Made by a program: the position numbers and the translations under genes
NCBI RefSeq assembly: GCF_000708265.2
Contig: NZ_JCKI01000002.1
Span: 372,001 to 436,000 of the forward strand
DNA length: 64,000 bases
From: Pedobacter sp. R20-19
Lineage (GTDB): Bacteria; Bacteroidota; Bacteroidia; Sphingobacteriales; Sphingobacteriaceae
Direction of reading: 5' to 3'
Notes under the pieces: generated by a model
Database searches by the model: none
What the model saw: the letters and a program-made list of their open reading frames with translations, nothing else
Told to the model about the DNA's origin: nothing
In this document: positions 28,917 through 37,580 of the stretch, piece after piece
Position numbering within the stretch: the first letter of the stretch is position 1
How the letters are laid out: each line of letters begins with the position of its first letter

Positions 28917-29518
28917 TATAACAGAATTTTGCTACTGATGTCTTTATTGATGGTAATGTATCCAGGATACTTTACCGGAGTATTTCCCAGCATAAAGGTG
29001 GGCTTAATTTTAATTGTTAATAGGCCAAGCTTTTCGTCTTTTGAAGAAGAACCTTTTTGTGCTGCTTTAATGATGTCATTAAAAACATTTCCATTGGATA
29101 CCAGGCCATAAATATTGCTCACCAATTGTACCGGAACGGTAACTGTTTGTCCTTGAGCAATACTTACATTCTGATTTACGATGCCTTGAGCTAGATCCGT
29201 ATTATTGACCAGAATTTTGTATTCAAACTGGTTGATGGCAGCTAAATTACTAGAGGGGTTAGTGATTTCCAGATTCAGGTTTGCCCGAAGTGGAATATCT
29301 TTTCTTAGCAAACCAAGTGCTACGCCAGGTAAACTGGTTAAACTGAAAGTTTGTTGTTGCATTAATTGCTTAATATCTGCACCAGCAATTGATACTTGTT
29401 TTACCCCTGTAATTTTATAAGTGCAATCTTCCAGCGCTTTAATTTGCTGTGCTTGCCTATTTATTCCGCAACCAAATATAGTTAGGGTAAAGAGGCATAA
29501 CAATAGTGTATTTTTCAT
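28916..29518 (-). CDS. LEA type 2-like lipoprotein
   Basis: 200 residues from the ATG at 29518 (MKNTLLLCLFTLTIFGC, lipobox FGC). The mature part looks like a LEA-2/Whirly beta-sandwich: LRANLNLEITNPSSNLAAINQFEYKILVNNTDLAQGIVNQNVSI, then VTVPVQLVSNIYGLV. Such lipoproteins are frequent in Bacteroidota; the role is not known, possibly protective under desiccation or membrane stress. Stands alone. Confidence 0.8.
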   Translation of the reverse strand: MKNTLLLCLFTLTIFGCGINRQAQQIKALEDCTYKITGVKQVSIAGADIKQLMQQQTFSLTSLPGVALGLLRKDIPLRANLNLEITNPSSNLAAINQFEYKILVNNTDLAQGIVNQNVSIAQGQTVTVPVQLVSNIYGLVSNGNVFNDIIKAAQKGSSSKDEKLGLLTIKIKPTFMLGNTPVKYPGYITINKDISSKILL

Positions 29519-29590
29519 GTTAATCATAACGGTAAATTAGTAAAACTATTTCAGCAGTAAGAAAGCTTTAACAAAAATTAGCATGATACT

Positions 29591-29941
29591 TTATGGGGTT
29601 ACCGTTTCAATTCCGTTATGTTCATTATTCGAACCTTCTTCACCTTCATTATCTGTGTCCTCTTCAATATCGGCTTCCTGATTAGTTTCTGATTCATTTG
29701 TAGCAGATGGTTTTTCTTCACTTTGGTCAGTATCTCCGCCTTCAGTTACTTTTTTACCCTCTTCAGATTCTGATTCATCGGTTGACTGATTATCTTTAAC
29801 TTCATCATATTTCTCAGGTTTACCTGGTGTAACCTCTGCTTTGTGAGCAGATGGCACTACGGTTTCAATCTCTTTCTGAACCTCATCTGTCGGTTTTGGA
29901 TGCTCGTTTTTGTTTTCGTCTGTTATTTTATCGTTTTCCAT
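29591..29941 (-). CDS. Acidic disordered hypothetical protein
   Basis: 116 residues, almost entirely Glu, Asp, Lys, Thr, Ser and Pro, without hydrophobic runs. No known domain. Similar in character to the acidic protein at 11967. Function unknown. Its start region faces the GNAT gene, so the spacer (about 95 bp) is divergent. Confidence 0.65.
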   Translation of the reverse strand: MENDKITDENKNEHPKPTDEVQKEIETVVPSAHKAEVTPGKPEKYDEVKDNQSTDESESEEGKKVTEGGDTDQSEEKPSATNESETNQEADIEEDTDNEGEEGSNNEHNGIETVTP

Positions 29942-30018
29942 AGTAATATCTTTTCTTTATTAAATGAATTGAACTGCAGTTTTGTTTCAAATTTCTTCAG
30001 TGCATCATTGTCAACTCT

Positions 30019-30026
30019 TAACTTTG
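30019..30026 (+). promoter_or_regulatory. -7 box of the GNAT gene
   Basis: TAACTTTG matches TAnnTTTG exactly, 12 bp before the ATG at 30038, so the leader would be very short. No clear -33 box. Confidence 0.55.
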
Positions 30027-30037
30027 AGAAAAAAATC

Positions 30038-30520
30038 ATGGCCATTATTTATAGAGCAATAGAAGAAAAGGATAATCAGGAGCTTGCTTCATTAATCAGG
30101 ACAGTATTAAGAGAGTTTAAGATTGATAAACCTGGAACTGTTTATACAGATCCGACAACGGATTATCTATCTAAAGTTTTTGAAGTGCCGCAATCGGCTT
30201 ACTGGATTGCAGAAGAAAATGGTAACATTATTGGGGGCTGCGGAATTTTTCCAACAACAGGTTTGCCAGAAGGTTGTGTAGAACTGGTAAAATTATATAC
30301 AGCTGCTGCGGCGAGGGGTAAAGGGGTTGGCAAAATGCTGATGCAGAAAAGTATCTCCTCTGCACAGCAATTTGGTTATAATGAAATTTACCTGGAGTCT
30401 TTTCCTGAATTATCTACTGCTATTGGTATGTATGAAAAAGCCGGATTTAAAAAGCTATCGGCGCCTTTGGGTCAATCAGGTCATTTTGCATGTAACGTTT
30501 GGATGCTACTCGTTTTATAA
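30038..30520 (+). CDS. GNAT-family N-acetyltransferase
   Basis: 160 residues from the ATG at 30038; the open frame extends upstream, but that part lies over the divergent gene and promoter. GNAT motif A is present as VELVKLYTAAAARGKGVGKMLMQ (the R/QxxGxG/A acetyl-CoA loop), followed by the motif B-like IGMYEKAGFKKL. The N-terminal part has a domain resembling PhnO/ArsN2-type enzymes. It should acetylate a small amine or protein; substrate unknown. Confidence 0.88.
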   Translation: MAIIYRAIEEKDNQELASLIRTVLREFKIDKPGTVYTDPTTDYLSKVFEVPQSAYWIAEENGNIIGGCGIFPTTGLPEGCVELVKLYTAAAARGKGVGKMLMQKSISSAQQFGYNEIYLESFPELSTAIGMYEKAGFKKLSAPLGQSGHFACNVWMLLVL

Positions 30521-30597
30521 AGAGAGATAACCCGTGAGATCATTGCTGCTTTACTGCCAATGTTTAAATTATGTTTAGATAAGTCTTGCTGTTTTTT

Positions 30598-30605
30598 TAC
30601 TTTTG
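30598..30605 (+). promoter_or_regulatory. -7 box of the MazG-like gene
   Basis: TACTTTTG matches TAnnTTTG, 25 bp before the ATG at 30631. A -33 match is weak. Confidence 0.5.
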
Positions 30606-30630
30606 GTGCCATAAAATTAAACCAAACCAC

Positions 30631-31098
30631 ATGCAGGAAACAAATTCACTTAATCAGGTTGCAGAATTTCATACTACTTTTAAACACCCTATTTTGGAAA
30701 CGCCTACTATTCCATCAAAACAAAGGGCAAACTTAAGAATTGCGCTTCTGGCAGAAGAGTTAAAAGAATTACAGGAGGCTGTAGAAAACGACGATTTAGT
30801 TGAAGTAGCCGATGCACTTTGTGACTTGCAATATGTTTTGGCCGGTGCTATACATGAATTTGGTTTAGGTGGTAAATTTAAAACGCTGTTTGATGAAGTG
30901 CATCGCTCTAATATGAGCAAGGCCTGCAAAACAGTAAAAGAAGCGGAATTGACTATTAAACATTATTTCGACAAAGATCAAACGGAATCATATTATAAAG
31001 AGGTTGACGGATTGTTTCTGGTTTTCAGAAAAGGAGATGACAAGACCTTAAAATCAATTAATTATTCGCCAGCCGATTTGAAATCACATTTGCTTTAA
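30631..31098 (+). CDS. MazG-like nucleoside triphosphate pyrophosphohydrolase
   Basis: 155 residues from the ATG at 30631. The all-alpha NTP pyrophosphatase core has the metal-binding pattern RIALLAEELKELQEAVENDDLVEVADALCDLQYV (EExxE...ExxD), as in MazG and HisE relatives. It should hydrolyse NTPs to NMP and pyrophosphate, possibly clearing non-canonical nucleotides. Single-copy small gene with a strong terminator just downstream. Confidence 0.88.
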   Translation: MQETNSLNQVAEFHTTFKHPILETPTIPSKQRANLRIALLAEELKELQEAVENDDLVEVADALCDLQYVLAGAIHEFGLGGKFKTLFDEVHRSNMSKACKTVKEAELTIKHYFDKDQTESYYKEVDGLFLVFRKGDDKTLKSINYSPADLKSHLL

Positions 31099-31125
31099 TG
31101 AAGCTTTAGATCAAGTTATTTTATG

Positions 31126-31150
31126 GCCGGCAAATTCGCCGGCTTTTTTT
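31126..31150 (+). terminator. Terminator after the MazG-like gene
   Basis: GCCGGC (31126-31131) and GCCGGC (31138-31143), self-complementary, 6-nt spacer, then seven T. Confidence 0.85.
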
Positions 31151-31185
31151 ATTACTGCCCGCGGATTCCATTGTTTAGCTTCAAA

Positions 31186-31260
31186 GATTTCTCCACTGCG
31201 GAAATGAGGAGATTACGCTAATGCTCTTTTTTCATGAGCGTTAAATCACTTCATGATTTT
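31186..31260. repeat. Degenerate fragment of the 54.9-kb A-type repeat
   Basis: AAAGATTTCTCCACTGCGG near 31186-31204 resembles AAAGATCTCTCCACTGCGG in the A repeats at 54.9-56.5 kb. Beyond, AAATCA/TGATTT forms a small hairpin near 31240. It may be an old copy. Confidence 0.45.
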
Positions 31261-31372
31261 ATCGTCTTCTAACTCGAGTGATCGTCAATACAAGTAAACC
31301 GACATAACAGTGCATGACAGTTAAATATGCCTTAATTTCTATTTTGGACCAACCAAATATCCAATATAGAGC

Positions 31373-32464
31373 ATGCAGGCAATTTTAGGCGTCATTTTTC
31401 ATTTCTTCGGTGGTTTCGCATCTGGAAGTTTTTATATCCCATTCAAGAAAGTTAAAGGCTGGGCCTGGGAGAGCTACTGGATTGTTGGTGGAATCTTTTC
31501 CTGGCTCATTGTACCACCTCTAGCTGCGTATTTAACTATTCCAAATTTTGGTGAAATTATAGCCACTACCAATGGCCATATTTTAACCTTAACCTATTTT
31601 TTTGGTGTGCTTTGGGGTATAGGTGGCTTAACTTATGGCTTAGGTGTTCGCTATCTCGGCGTATCATTGGGTAGCAGTATTATTCTGGGGCTATCAATGG
31701 TCATCGGGTCAATTTTACCGTCTATTTATTTTGATGTTTTTCCGCAGGAAGGAAAAGATACCTTCACCATGTTTGTGCAAACCGATTGGGGCAGAATGGT
31801 TATGCTCGGGCTTTTTGTCTGTGTAATTGGCATTATCATCTGCGGTAAGGCAGGGGTGATGAAAGAAAAAGAAATTAATTCAGATATTACTGATCCACAT
31901 GGCCTCGAAGTTAAAACAGAATTTAAATTTGGTCTGGGCTTATTTGTCGGAATCGTTTCAGGCGTATTGAGTGCTTGCTTTAATTTTGGTTTAGAAGCAG
32001 GGAAACCGATGGCCGATGCAGCTAACCAGATCTGGAAAGCTGCCCATCCGTCAGAAACCGGTAACTTCCTTTTTCAAAATAATGTAACCTACGTGGTAGT
32101 GCTTTGGGGAGGCTTAACCACTAATTTTATTTGGTGCATGATTTTGAATGTACGCAATAAAACCTTCGGAGATTACACTAAAAAATCGACTCCCTTATTA
32201 AAAAATTACATCTTTTCTGCACTTGCCGGAACCACATGGTTTCTACAGTTCTTTTTCTACGGAATGGGAGAAAGCAAGATGGGTAATGGTGCGAGTTCAT
32301 GGATCTTACACATGGCATTTATCATCCTGATTGCCAACGTGTGGGGTTTGATTTTGAAAGAATGGAAGGGTGTATCACGGAAAACATTAACTACCATCAT
32401 AGCAGGCATATTAACCATCATTATTTCGGTGCTGATTGTGGGTTATGGGAATTCAATTAAATAA
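31373..32464 (+). CDS. rhaT: L-rhamnose/H+ symporter
   Basis: 363 residues with about ten membrane segments. Matches the RhaT family: AILGVIFHFFGGFASGSFYIPFKKVKGWAWESYWIVGGIFSW at the N-terminus, GVLSACFNFGLEAG, and the late MGNGASSWILHMAFIILIANVWGL. It imports L-rhamnose with a proton across the inner membrane. First gene of a rhamnose operon; the next gene begins 28 bp downstream. Confidence 0.95.
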   Translation: MQAILGVIFHFFGGFASGSFYIPFKKVKGWAWESYWIVGGIFSWLIVPPLAAYLTIPNFGEIIATTNGHILTLTYFFGVLWGIGGLTYGLGVRYLGVSLGSSIILGLSMVIGSILPSIYFDVFPQEGKDTFTMFVQTDWGRMVMLGLFVCVIGIIICGKAGVMKEKEINSDITDPHGLEVKTEFKFGLGLFVGIVSGVLSACFNFGLEAGKPMADAANQIWKAAHPSETGNFLFQNNVTYVVVLWGGLTTNFIWCMILNVRNKTFGDYTKKSTPLLKNYIFSALAGTTWFLQFFFYGMGESKMGNGASSWILHMAFIILIANVWGLILKEWKGVSRKTLTTIIAGILTIIISVLIVGYGNSIK

Positions 32465-32492
32465 TAAATAAAAAAAGTAATCATTAATATAC

Positions 32493-34613
32493 ATGTCTGT
32501 TAAAGAAACAAATTATAAGTACGTAAGCTACTTATGGGATGAAGAAGAAGCCGCAAAACTGGCTGGAGATGAAGTTGCATTGCTCATTTATCGCTCTAAT
32601 TTGTTGGGCGCTGATTTGCGTCTGACCAATTATGGTGGCGGTAATACCTCATGCAAGTTAATGGAAAAAGATCCGCTTACCGGTAATGAAACCGAAGTAA
32701 TGTGGGTTAAAGGATCAGGTGGTGATTTAGGAACATTGAAGAAAAGTGGTTTAGCTGCTCTTTATGTAGATCGCCTGCGCAGTTTAAAAAACATTTACCG
32801 TGGCGTAGAACACGAAGATGAAATGGTTGAGCTTTTTAATCACTGTATTTTTGATTTGAGTTCTAAAGCACCATCAATTGATACGCCTTTACATGGTTTT
32901 CTGCCATTTGCACACATCGATCACTTACATCCGGATGCTGCTATTGCCATTGCTGCAGCTGCCGATGGTAAAAAGATTACAGAAGAATTGTTTGGTGGAA
33001 CAATTGGTTGGGTAGAATGGAAAAAACCTGGTTTTGAATTGGGCTTACAATTGAAGCAATGTTTGGATGAGAATCCAGGGATTCGTGGAATCATGTTGGG
33101 TTCTCATGGTTTATTTACCTGGGGGGATACGGCTTACGAAAGTTACCTGAATACTTTAGATGTAATCGAAATCTGTTCAGATTATCTTGCTCAGAACTAT
33201 GGTAAAAAAGGCCCGGTTTTCGGCGGACAAAAAATAGAGAGTGCTACTGATGTTAACCGCAAAAAACAAGCAGCTGCTTTAGCACCTGTACTTCGTGGTT
33301 TATGTTCTTCTAAACAACACATGATCGGTCATTTTACCGATGATGTTCGCGTTTTAGAATTTACAAACTCCAATGATCTTTCGCGTTTGGCACCAATGGG
33401 TACCAGCTGCCCGGATCACTTTTTAAGGACGAAGATTAGTCCGTTGGTTTTAGATTTGGCCATTGATGCTGATCTATCCGATGTAAAGGCAATAAAAGAA
33501 AAACTGTTACCTGTGTTTGAGGCTTACCGTGAAATGTATACGGAGTATTACGAAACTTGTAAGCATCCAAACAGTCCGGCTATTCGTGATACCAATCCGG
33601 TGGTGATTTTATATCCGGGAGTGGGTATGTTTACCTTCTCAAAGGATAAACAAACGGCAAGGGTTGCGGCAGAGTTTTACATCAATGCCATTAACGTGAT
33701 GAAAGGGGCTGAAGCCATTTCATCCTATACTTCTTTACCTCACCAGGAAGCTTTTAATATTGAATATTGGTTACTGGAAGAAGCGAAATTGCAACGTATG
33801 CCAAAGCCAAAACCACTTACTGGCAAAATTGCCTTAATCACGGGGAGTGCCGGCGGTATCGGTAAAGCCATTGCTAAGAAATTTGTGGCAGAAGGTGGCG
33901 TAGTGATTTTGAATGATATGAATGCAGAACGTTTGGAAGAGGCCGGAGCTGAATTTGCCAAACAGTTTGGTAAAGATGCTTACAGTACAGCACTTTTAAA
34001 TGTGACCAGTCAGGAAGATATAGATGGCGCTTTTGATGCTGCGGCACTGGCTTTTGGCGGGATTGATATCGTGGTCAATAATGCGGGCTTATCCATTTCT
34101 AAGTCCATTGGTGATCACTCTGAAAAAGATTGGGATTTATTGTACGATGTTTTAGTGAAGGGCCAGTTCTTTATTACTAAGGCTGCAACAAAGATGATGC
34201 AAAAGCAAGATGTTGGTGGTGATATCATTAATATTGTAAGTAAGAATGCATTGGTAAGCGGACCAAATAATGCTGGTTACGGAAGTGCAAAAGCTGCTCA
34301 ACTTCATTTAAGCAGACTAAATGCTGCCGAATTGGGTGCAGATAATATCCGTGTAAATGTGGTTAATCCGGATGCAGTCATCAGCGACAGCAACATTTGG
34401 GCTGGTGGATGGGCGGAAGGTAGAGCAAAAGCCTATGGTGTTACCGTTGCAGAATTGCCAGCGTATTATGCCAAACGCACTTTGCTAAACCAGATTATTT
34501 TACCTGATGATATCGCCAATGCATGTTTTGCCTTTGTAGGTGGGTTATTGCAAAAATCTACAGGTAACGTATTAAATGTAGATGGTGGTGTGGCCATGGC
34601 CTTTGTAAGATAA
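32493..34613 (+). CDS. Bifunctional rhamnulose-1-phosphate aldolase/short-chain dehydrogenase
   Basis: 706 residues in two enzymes. Residues ~25-420 are a class II aldolase: LTNYGGGNTSCKL, WVKGSGGDLGTL, FAHIDHLHPDA with metal-binding His, and LGSHGLFTWGDT. Residues ~440-706 are an SDR: LTGKIALITGSAGGIGKAIA, NNAGLSISKSIGD, and Tyr-x3-Lys (YGSAK). The aldolase splits L-rhamnulose 1-phosphate to dihydroxyacetone phosphate and lactaldehyde. The SDR probably reduces or oxidises lactaldehyde, so the toxic aldehyde is passed on in place. Known as a fused RhaD-type protein in Bacteroidota and Bacillus (YuxG/RhaEW). Confidence 0.95.
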   Translation: MSVKETNYKYVSYLWDEEEAAKLAGDEVALLIYRSNLLGADLRLTNYGGGNTSCKLMEKDPLTGNETEVMWVKGSGGDLGTLKKSGLAALYVDRLRSLKNIYRGVEHEDEMVELFNHCIFDLSSKAPSIDTPLHGFLPFAHIDHLHPDAAIAIAAAADGKKITEELFGGTIGWVEWKKPGFELGLQLKQCLDENPGIRGIMLGSHGLFTWGDTAYESYLNTLDVIEICSDYLAQNYGKKGPVFGGQKIESATDVNRKKQAAALAPVLRGLCSSKQHMIGHFTDDVRVLEFTNSNDLSRLAPMGTSCPDHFLRTKISPLVLDLAIDADLSDVKAIKEKLLPVFEAYREMYTEYYETCKHPNSPAIRDTNPVVILYPGVGMFTFSKDKQTARVAAEFYINAINVMKGAEAISSYTSLPHQEAFNIEYWLLEEAKLQRMPKPKPLTGKIALITGSAGGIGKAIAKKFVAEGGVVILNDMNAERLEEAGAEFAKQFGKDAYSTALLNVTSQEDIDGAFDAAALAFGGIDIVVNNAGLSISKSIGDHSEKDWDLLYDVLVKGQFFITKAATKMMQKQDVGGDIINIVSKNALVSGPNNAGYGSAKAAQLHLSRLNAAELGADNIRVNVVNPDAVISDSNIWAGGWAEGRAKAYGVTVAELPAYYAKRTLLNQIILPDDIANACFAFVGGLLQKSTGNVLNVDGGVAMAFVR

Positions 34614-34841
34614 AATATAGTGAAGCATTTAATTTTATGATCGGTTCTATATCGATTATAAAATTTTGAAAAATAAATAAATTTAGTTTTAGTAGGTTGT
34701 TTTCATGGTCTGTGGTTTCCACAGACCGAAAATGACTTAATCCGCTAAAATTATCCTTTAAATCATTCTTATTTACAAGGAGAATGGTAAAAAAAGGCGA
34801 TTGATCGCCACAATAATTAGCCTAAATAACCAAGTATAACC
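34614..34841. other. Spacer in the rhamnose operon with two perfect palindromes
   Basis: 228 bp between the fused aldolase and the isomerase. GGTCTGTGG-TTT-CCACAGACC at 34707-34727 (9-bp arms) and GGCGAT-TG-ATCGCC at 34796-34809 (6-bp arms) are perfect inverted repeats without T tails, so neither is a typical terminator. They could be RNA processing or regulator-binding sites; a GntR-type regulator is encoded downstream. Confidence 0.6.
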
Positions 34842-36122
34842 ATGAATATCGAACAGAACCAGATCGAAAAACATAACGATTCCCTTTCTACTTCACATCA
34901 GCGCAAGATTGACTTTTTAAAAGCAGACTGGTCGCATGTTGATTTGGAAAGCATTATCCAGAAGTTGGTAGATTTTCAGATTGCCATTCCAAGTTGGGCC
35001 TTAGGTACCGGCGGAACACGTTTCGGCCGTTTCGCCATTACAGGTGGTGAACCAAGAACTATCGAAGAAAAAATTGAAGATGTAGGTTTATTACATGCCC
35101 TAAATGGAGCCAGTGGTGCCATATCGTTACACATTCCATGGGATATCCCTCAAAATGCAGAAAGCTTAAAAAATTTGGCTTCCAGCTATGGCTTAAAGTT
35201 CGATGCAATGAATTCCAATACTTTTCAAGATCAGGCTGGTTCGGCACATAGCTATAAGTTCGGTTCACTTCAAAATGTAAATAAAGCCATTCGGAAGCAA
35301 GCCATAGAACATAATATCGAAGTAATTAAACATGGGGTGGCCTTAGGGTCTGATGCTTTAACCGTTTGGTTGGCTGATGGATCGTGTTTTCCCGGTCAGT
35401 TAAACTTCCGCCAGGCCTTTGAAAATACCCTGGAGAGTTTACAGGAAATATATGCAGCCTTACCGGAAGACTGGAAAATCTTCGTAGAATATAAAGCCTT
35501 CGAGCCTAATTTCTATTCTACAACCGTTGGTGATTGGGGTCAATCATTATTATATGCCAGTAAATTGGGTAAAAAAGCTTACACGCTGGTAGATTTAGGT
35601 CATCATTTACCAAATGCCAATATCGAGCAGATTGTAGCCCTACTTTTGATGGAAGGAAAGCTGGGAGGCTTCCATTTCAACGATTCTAAATATGGTGATG
35701 ACGACTTAACTGCTGGAAGCATCAAGCCTTATCAATTGTTCTTAATTTTTAACGAACTGGTTGAAGGAATGGATGCTAAAGGCATGAACCATGCAAAAGA
35801 TTTAGGCTGGATGATTGATGCATCGCACAATGTGAAAGATCCTTTAGAAGATTTACTGCAATCTGTAGAAGCCATTATGATTGCTTACGCACAGGCTTTA
35901 TTAGTAGATAGAAATGCACTAAAGGCTGCTCAGGATAATAATGACGTAGCAAAAGCGCAAGAAATTCTGCAAAATACTTTCCGTAGTGATTTAAGACCAT
36001 TGGTTGCTGAAGCGAGATTAAGAGCTGGTGCAGCATTAGCACCAATTGGCTTATACCGCGATTTAGCCGTGAGAAGTAACCTAGTTAACCACCGTGGAAA
36101 TACTGTAGCTACAGGTTTATAA
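34842..36122 (+). CDS. rhaI: L-rhamnose isomerase (TIM-barrel type)
   Basis: 426 residues of the TIM-barrel L-rhamnose isomerase branch (the RhaI type first described in Pseudomonas stutzeri), not the E. coli RhaA type. Seen: IAIPSWALGTGGTRFGRF, AISLHIPWD, VWLADGSCFPGQ, FVEYKAFEPNFYSTTVGDWG with metal-binding Glu, VDLGHHLPNANIEQ and GFHFNDSKYGDDDLTAG. It converts L-rhamnose to L-rhamnulose in the cytoplasm. Ends 18 bp before the kinase gene. Confidence 0.94.
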   Translation: MNIEQNQIEKHNDSLSTSHQRKIDFLKADWSHVDLESIIQKLVDFQIAIPSWALGTGGTRFGRFAITGGEPRTIEEKIEDVGLLHALNGASGAISLHIPWDIPQNAESLKNLASSYGLKFDAMNSNTFQDQAGSAHSYKFGSLQNVNKAIRKQAIEHNIEVIKHGVALGSDALTVWLADGSCFPGQLNFRQAFENTLESLQEIYAALPEDWKIFVEYKAFEPNFYSTTVGDWGQSLLYASKLGKKAYTLVDLGHHLPNANIEQIVALLLMEGKLGGFHFNDSKYGDDDLTAGSIKPYQLFLIFNELVEGMDAKGMNHAKDLGWMIDASHNVKDPLEDLLQSVEAIMIAYAQALLVDRNALKAAQDNNDVAKAQEILQNTFRSDLRPLVAEARLRAGAALAPIGLYRDLAVRSNLVNHRGNTVATGL

Positions 36123-36140
36123 TAGAAAGAGGAAATAAAA

Positions 36141-37520
36141 ATGCTCAAACCCGTTGTAGCCATATTTGATGTTGGAAAAACGAATAAAAAACTATTTTTA
36201 ATTGATGAGAATTACAGTATTGTTTATGAAAGATCGGCACGTTTTGTAGAAACGGTAGATGAAGATGGCGAAGCTTGCGAAAACCTGGAAAGCTTAAAAT
36301 CTTCCGTATACGATTCTTTGAACCAAGTGATGCAGTTAAAAGAGTTCGATATTAAAGCCATCAATTTTTCAACCTATGGTGCCAGTTTTGTTTATCTTGA
36401 TGAAAAGGGTGAGCCCTTAACACCACTTTATAATTATTTAAAGGAATATCCTGAAGCGCTTAAAAAAGCATTTTATGTGAAATATGGAGGAGAAGAGAAA
36501 ATTTCTCTGGAAACCGCTTCACCTGTTTTGGGAAGTTTAAATTCTGGTATGCAGCTCTATCGCTTAAAATGTGAAAGGCCTGAATTGTTTAATCGCATCA
36601 AGTATGCCTTGCATTTACCGCAATACCTCAGCTACCTGCTTACTGGAAAAGCCGTTGCTGATATTACGAGTATTGGCTGCCATACCCAGCTCTGGGATTT
36701 CAACAAAGATGAATACCACCAATGGGTTAAAACGGAAGAAATAGATCAAAAATTTGGTGCATTTACACCTGCAGATACCGCTATAAAAACCACATTCCAA
36801 GGCAAAGAAGTAAGTGTTGGTGTGGGCTTGCATGATAGTTCTGCCGCATTAATCCCTTATCTGGCTAATTTTAATAGTCCATTTATACTTATTTCTACCG
36901 GAACATGGTGTATTAGCCTTAATCCTTTTAATCAGGAGCCACTTCAGGCAGATGAATTAAAGAAGGATTGTTTGTGCTACATGCATTTTAAAGGTAAGGC
37001 GGTAAAGGCTTCCCGAATTTTTGCAGGGAATGAACATGAAGTGCAGCTTAAGCGAATTGCATTGCATTTTGATCGTGCAGCATATCTGTTTAAACATTTA
37101 AAGTTTAATCCCGGATTGGTTTTAAAGCTCGTTAATAAAGTGCCCGAAAATCAACAGGCACAAACGGCATTTTCATTAACTTCAGCTTTCCCAGCACGTG
37201 ATTTAAATATCTTCCAAACAGCTGAAGAAGCTTATCATCAATTAATTATAGATTTAATTAAACAACAGGTTTATTCGCTTAAGCTAATTCTAAATCCTGG
37301 CGTAAGGAGAATTTTTGTTGATGGGGGGTTCGGAAAAAATGCCATTTACATGCATCTCTTGGCTAGCGCCGTGCCTGATATTGAAGTTTATGCTTCTTCT
37401 GTATCTCAGGCCACTGCAATTGGAACTGCATTGGCCATTAATAACGTTTGGAATGATAATCCTGCACCAACCGATATGATTAACCTAAAGTATTATTCTG
37501 CCATTCAGCGAACGTTATAA
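36141..37520 (+). CDS. rhaB: Rhamnulokinase (FGGY family)
   Basis: 459-residue FGGY carbohydrate kinase. N-terminal VVAIFDVGKTNKKLFLIDE is the phosphate-binding segment of the family, followed by FSTYGASFVYLDEKG, SIGCHTQLWDF, FILISTGTWCISLNPF and the C-terminal RRIFVDGGFGKNAIYMHLL. It phosphorylates L-rhamnulose at C1 in the cytoplasm, supplying the fused aldolase upstream. The assignment to rhamnulose rests on the operon; the sequence itself shows only an FGGY kinase. Confidence 0.9.
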   Translation: MLKPVVAIFDVGKTNKKLFLIDENYSIVYERSARFVETVDEDGEACENLESLKSSVYDSLNQVMQLKEFDIKAINFSTYGASFVYLDEKGEPLTPLYNYLKEYPEALKKAFYVKYGGEEKISLETASPVLGSLNSGMQLYRLKCERPELFNRIKYALHLPQYLSYLLTGKAVADITSIGCHTQLWDFNKDEYHQWVKTEEIDQKFGAFTPADTAIKTTFQGKEVSVGVGLHDSSAALIPYLANFNSPFILISTGTWCISLNPFNQEPLQADELKKDCLCYMHFKGKAVKASRIFAGNEHEVQLKRIALHFDRAAYLFKHLKFNPGLVLKLVNKVPENQQAQTAFSLTSAFPARDLNIFQTAEEAYHQLIIDLIKQQVYSLKLILNPGVRRIFVDGGFGKNAIYMHLLASAVPDIEVYASSVSQATAIGTALAINNVWNDNPAPTDMINLKYYSAIQRTL

Positions 37521-37580
37521 TACAAAATCTGATCAGGCAGCATATTTTTTCATATATTCGAAACCCTAGCAAAGAATCGT

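Noticed and set aside
29843..30037. Longer N-terminus for the GNAT protein
   Set aside because: This part overlaps the divergent acidic gene and the promoter; the GNAT fold begins after the ATG at 30038.
31320..31372. Operator-like TTGGACCAA upstream of rhaT
   Set aside because: Only a 4-bp-arm palindrome, not repeated in the operon; too weak to call.
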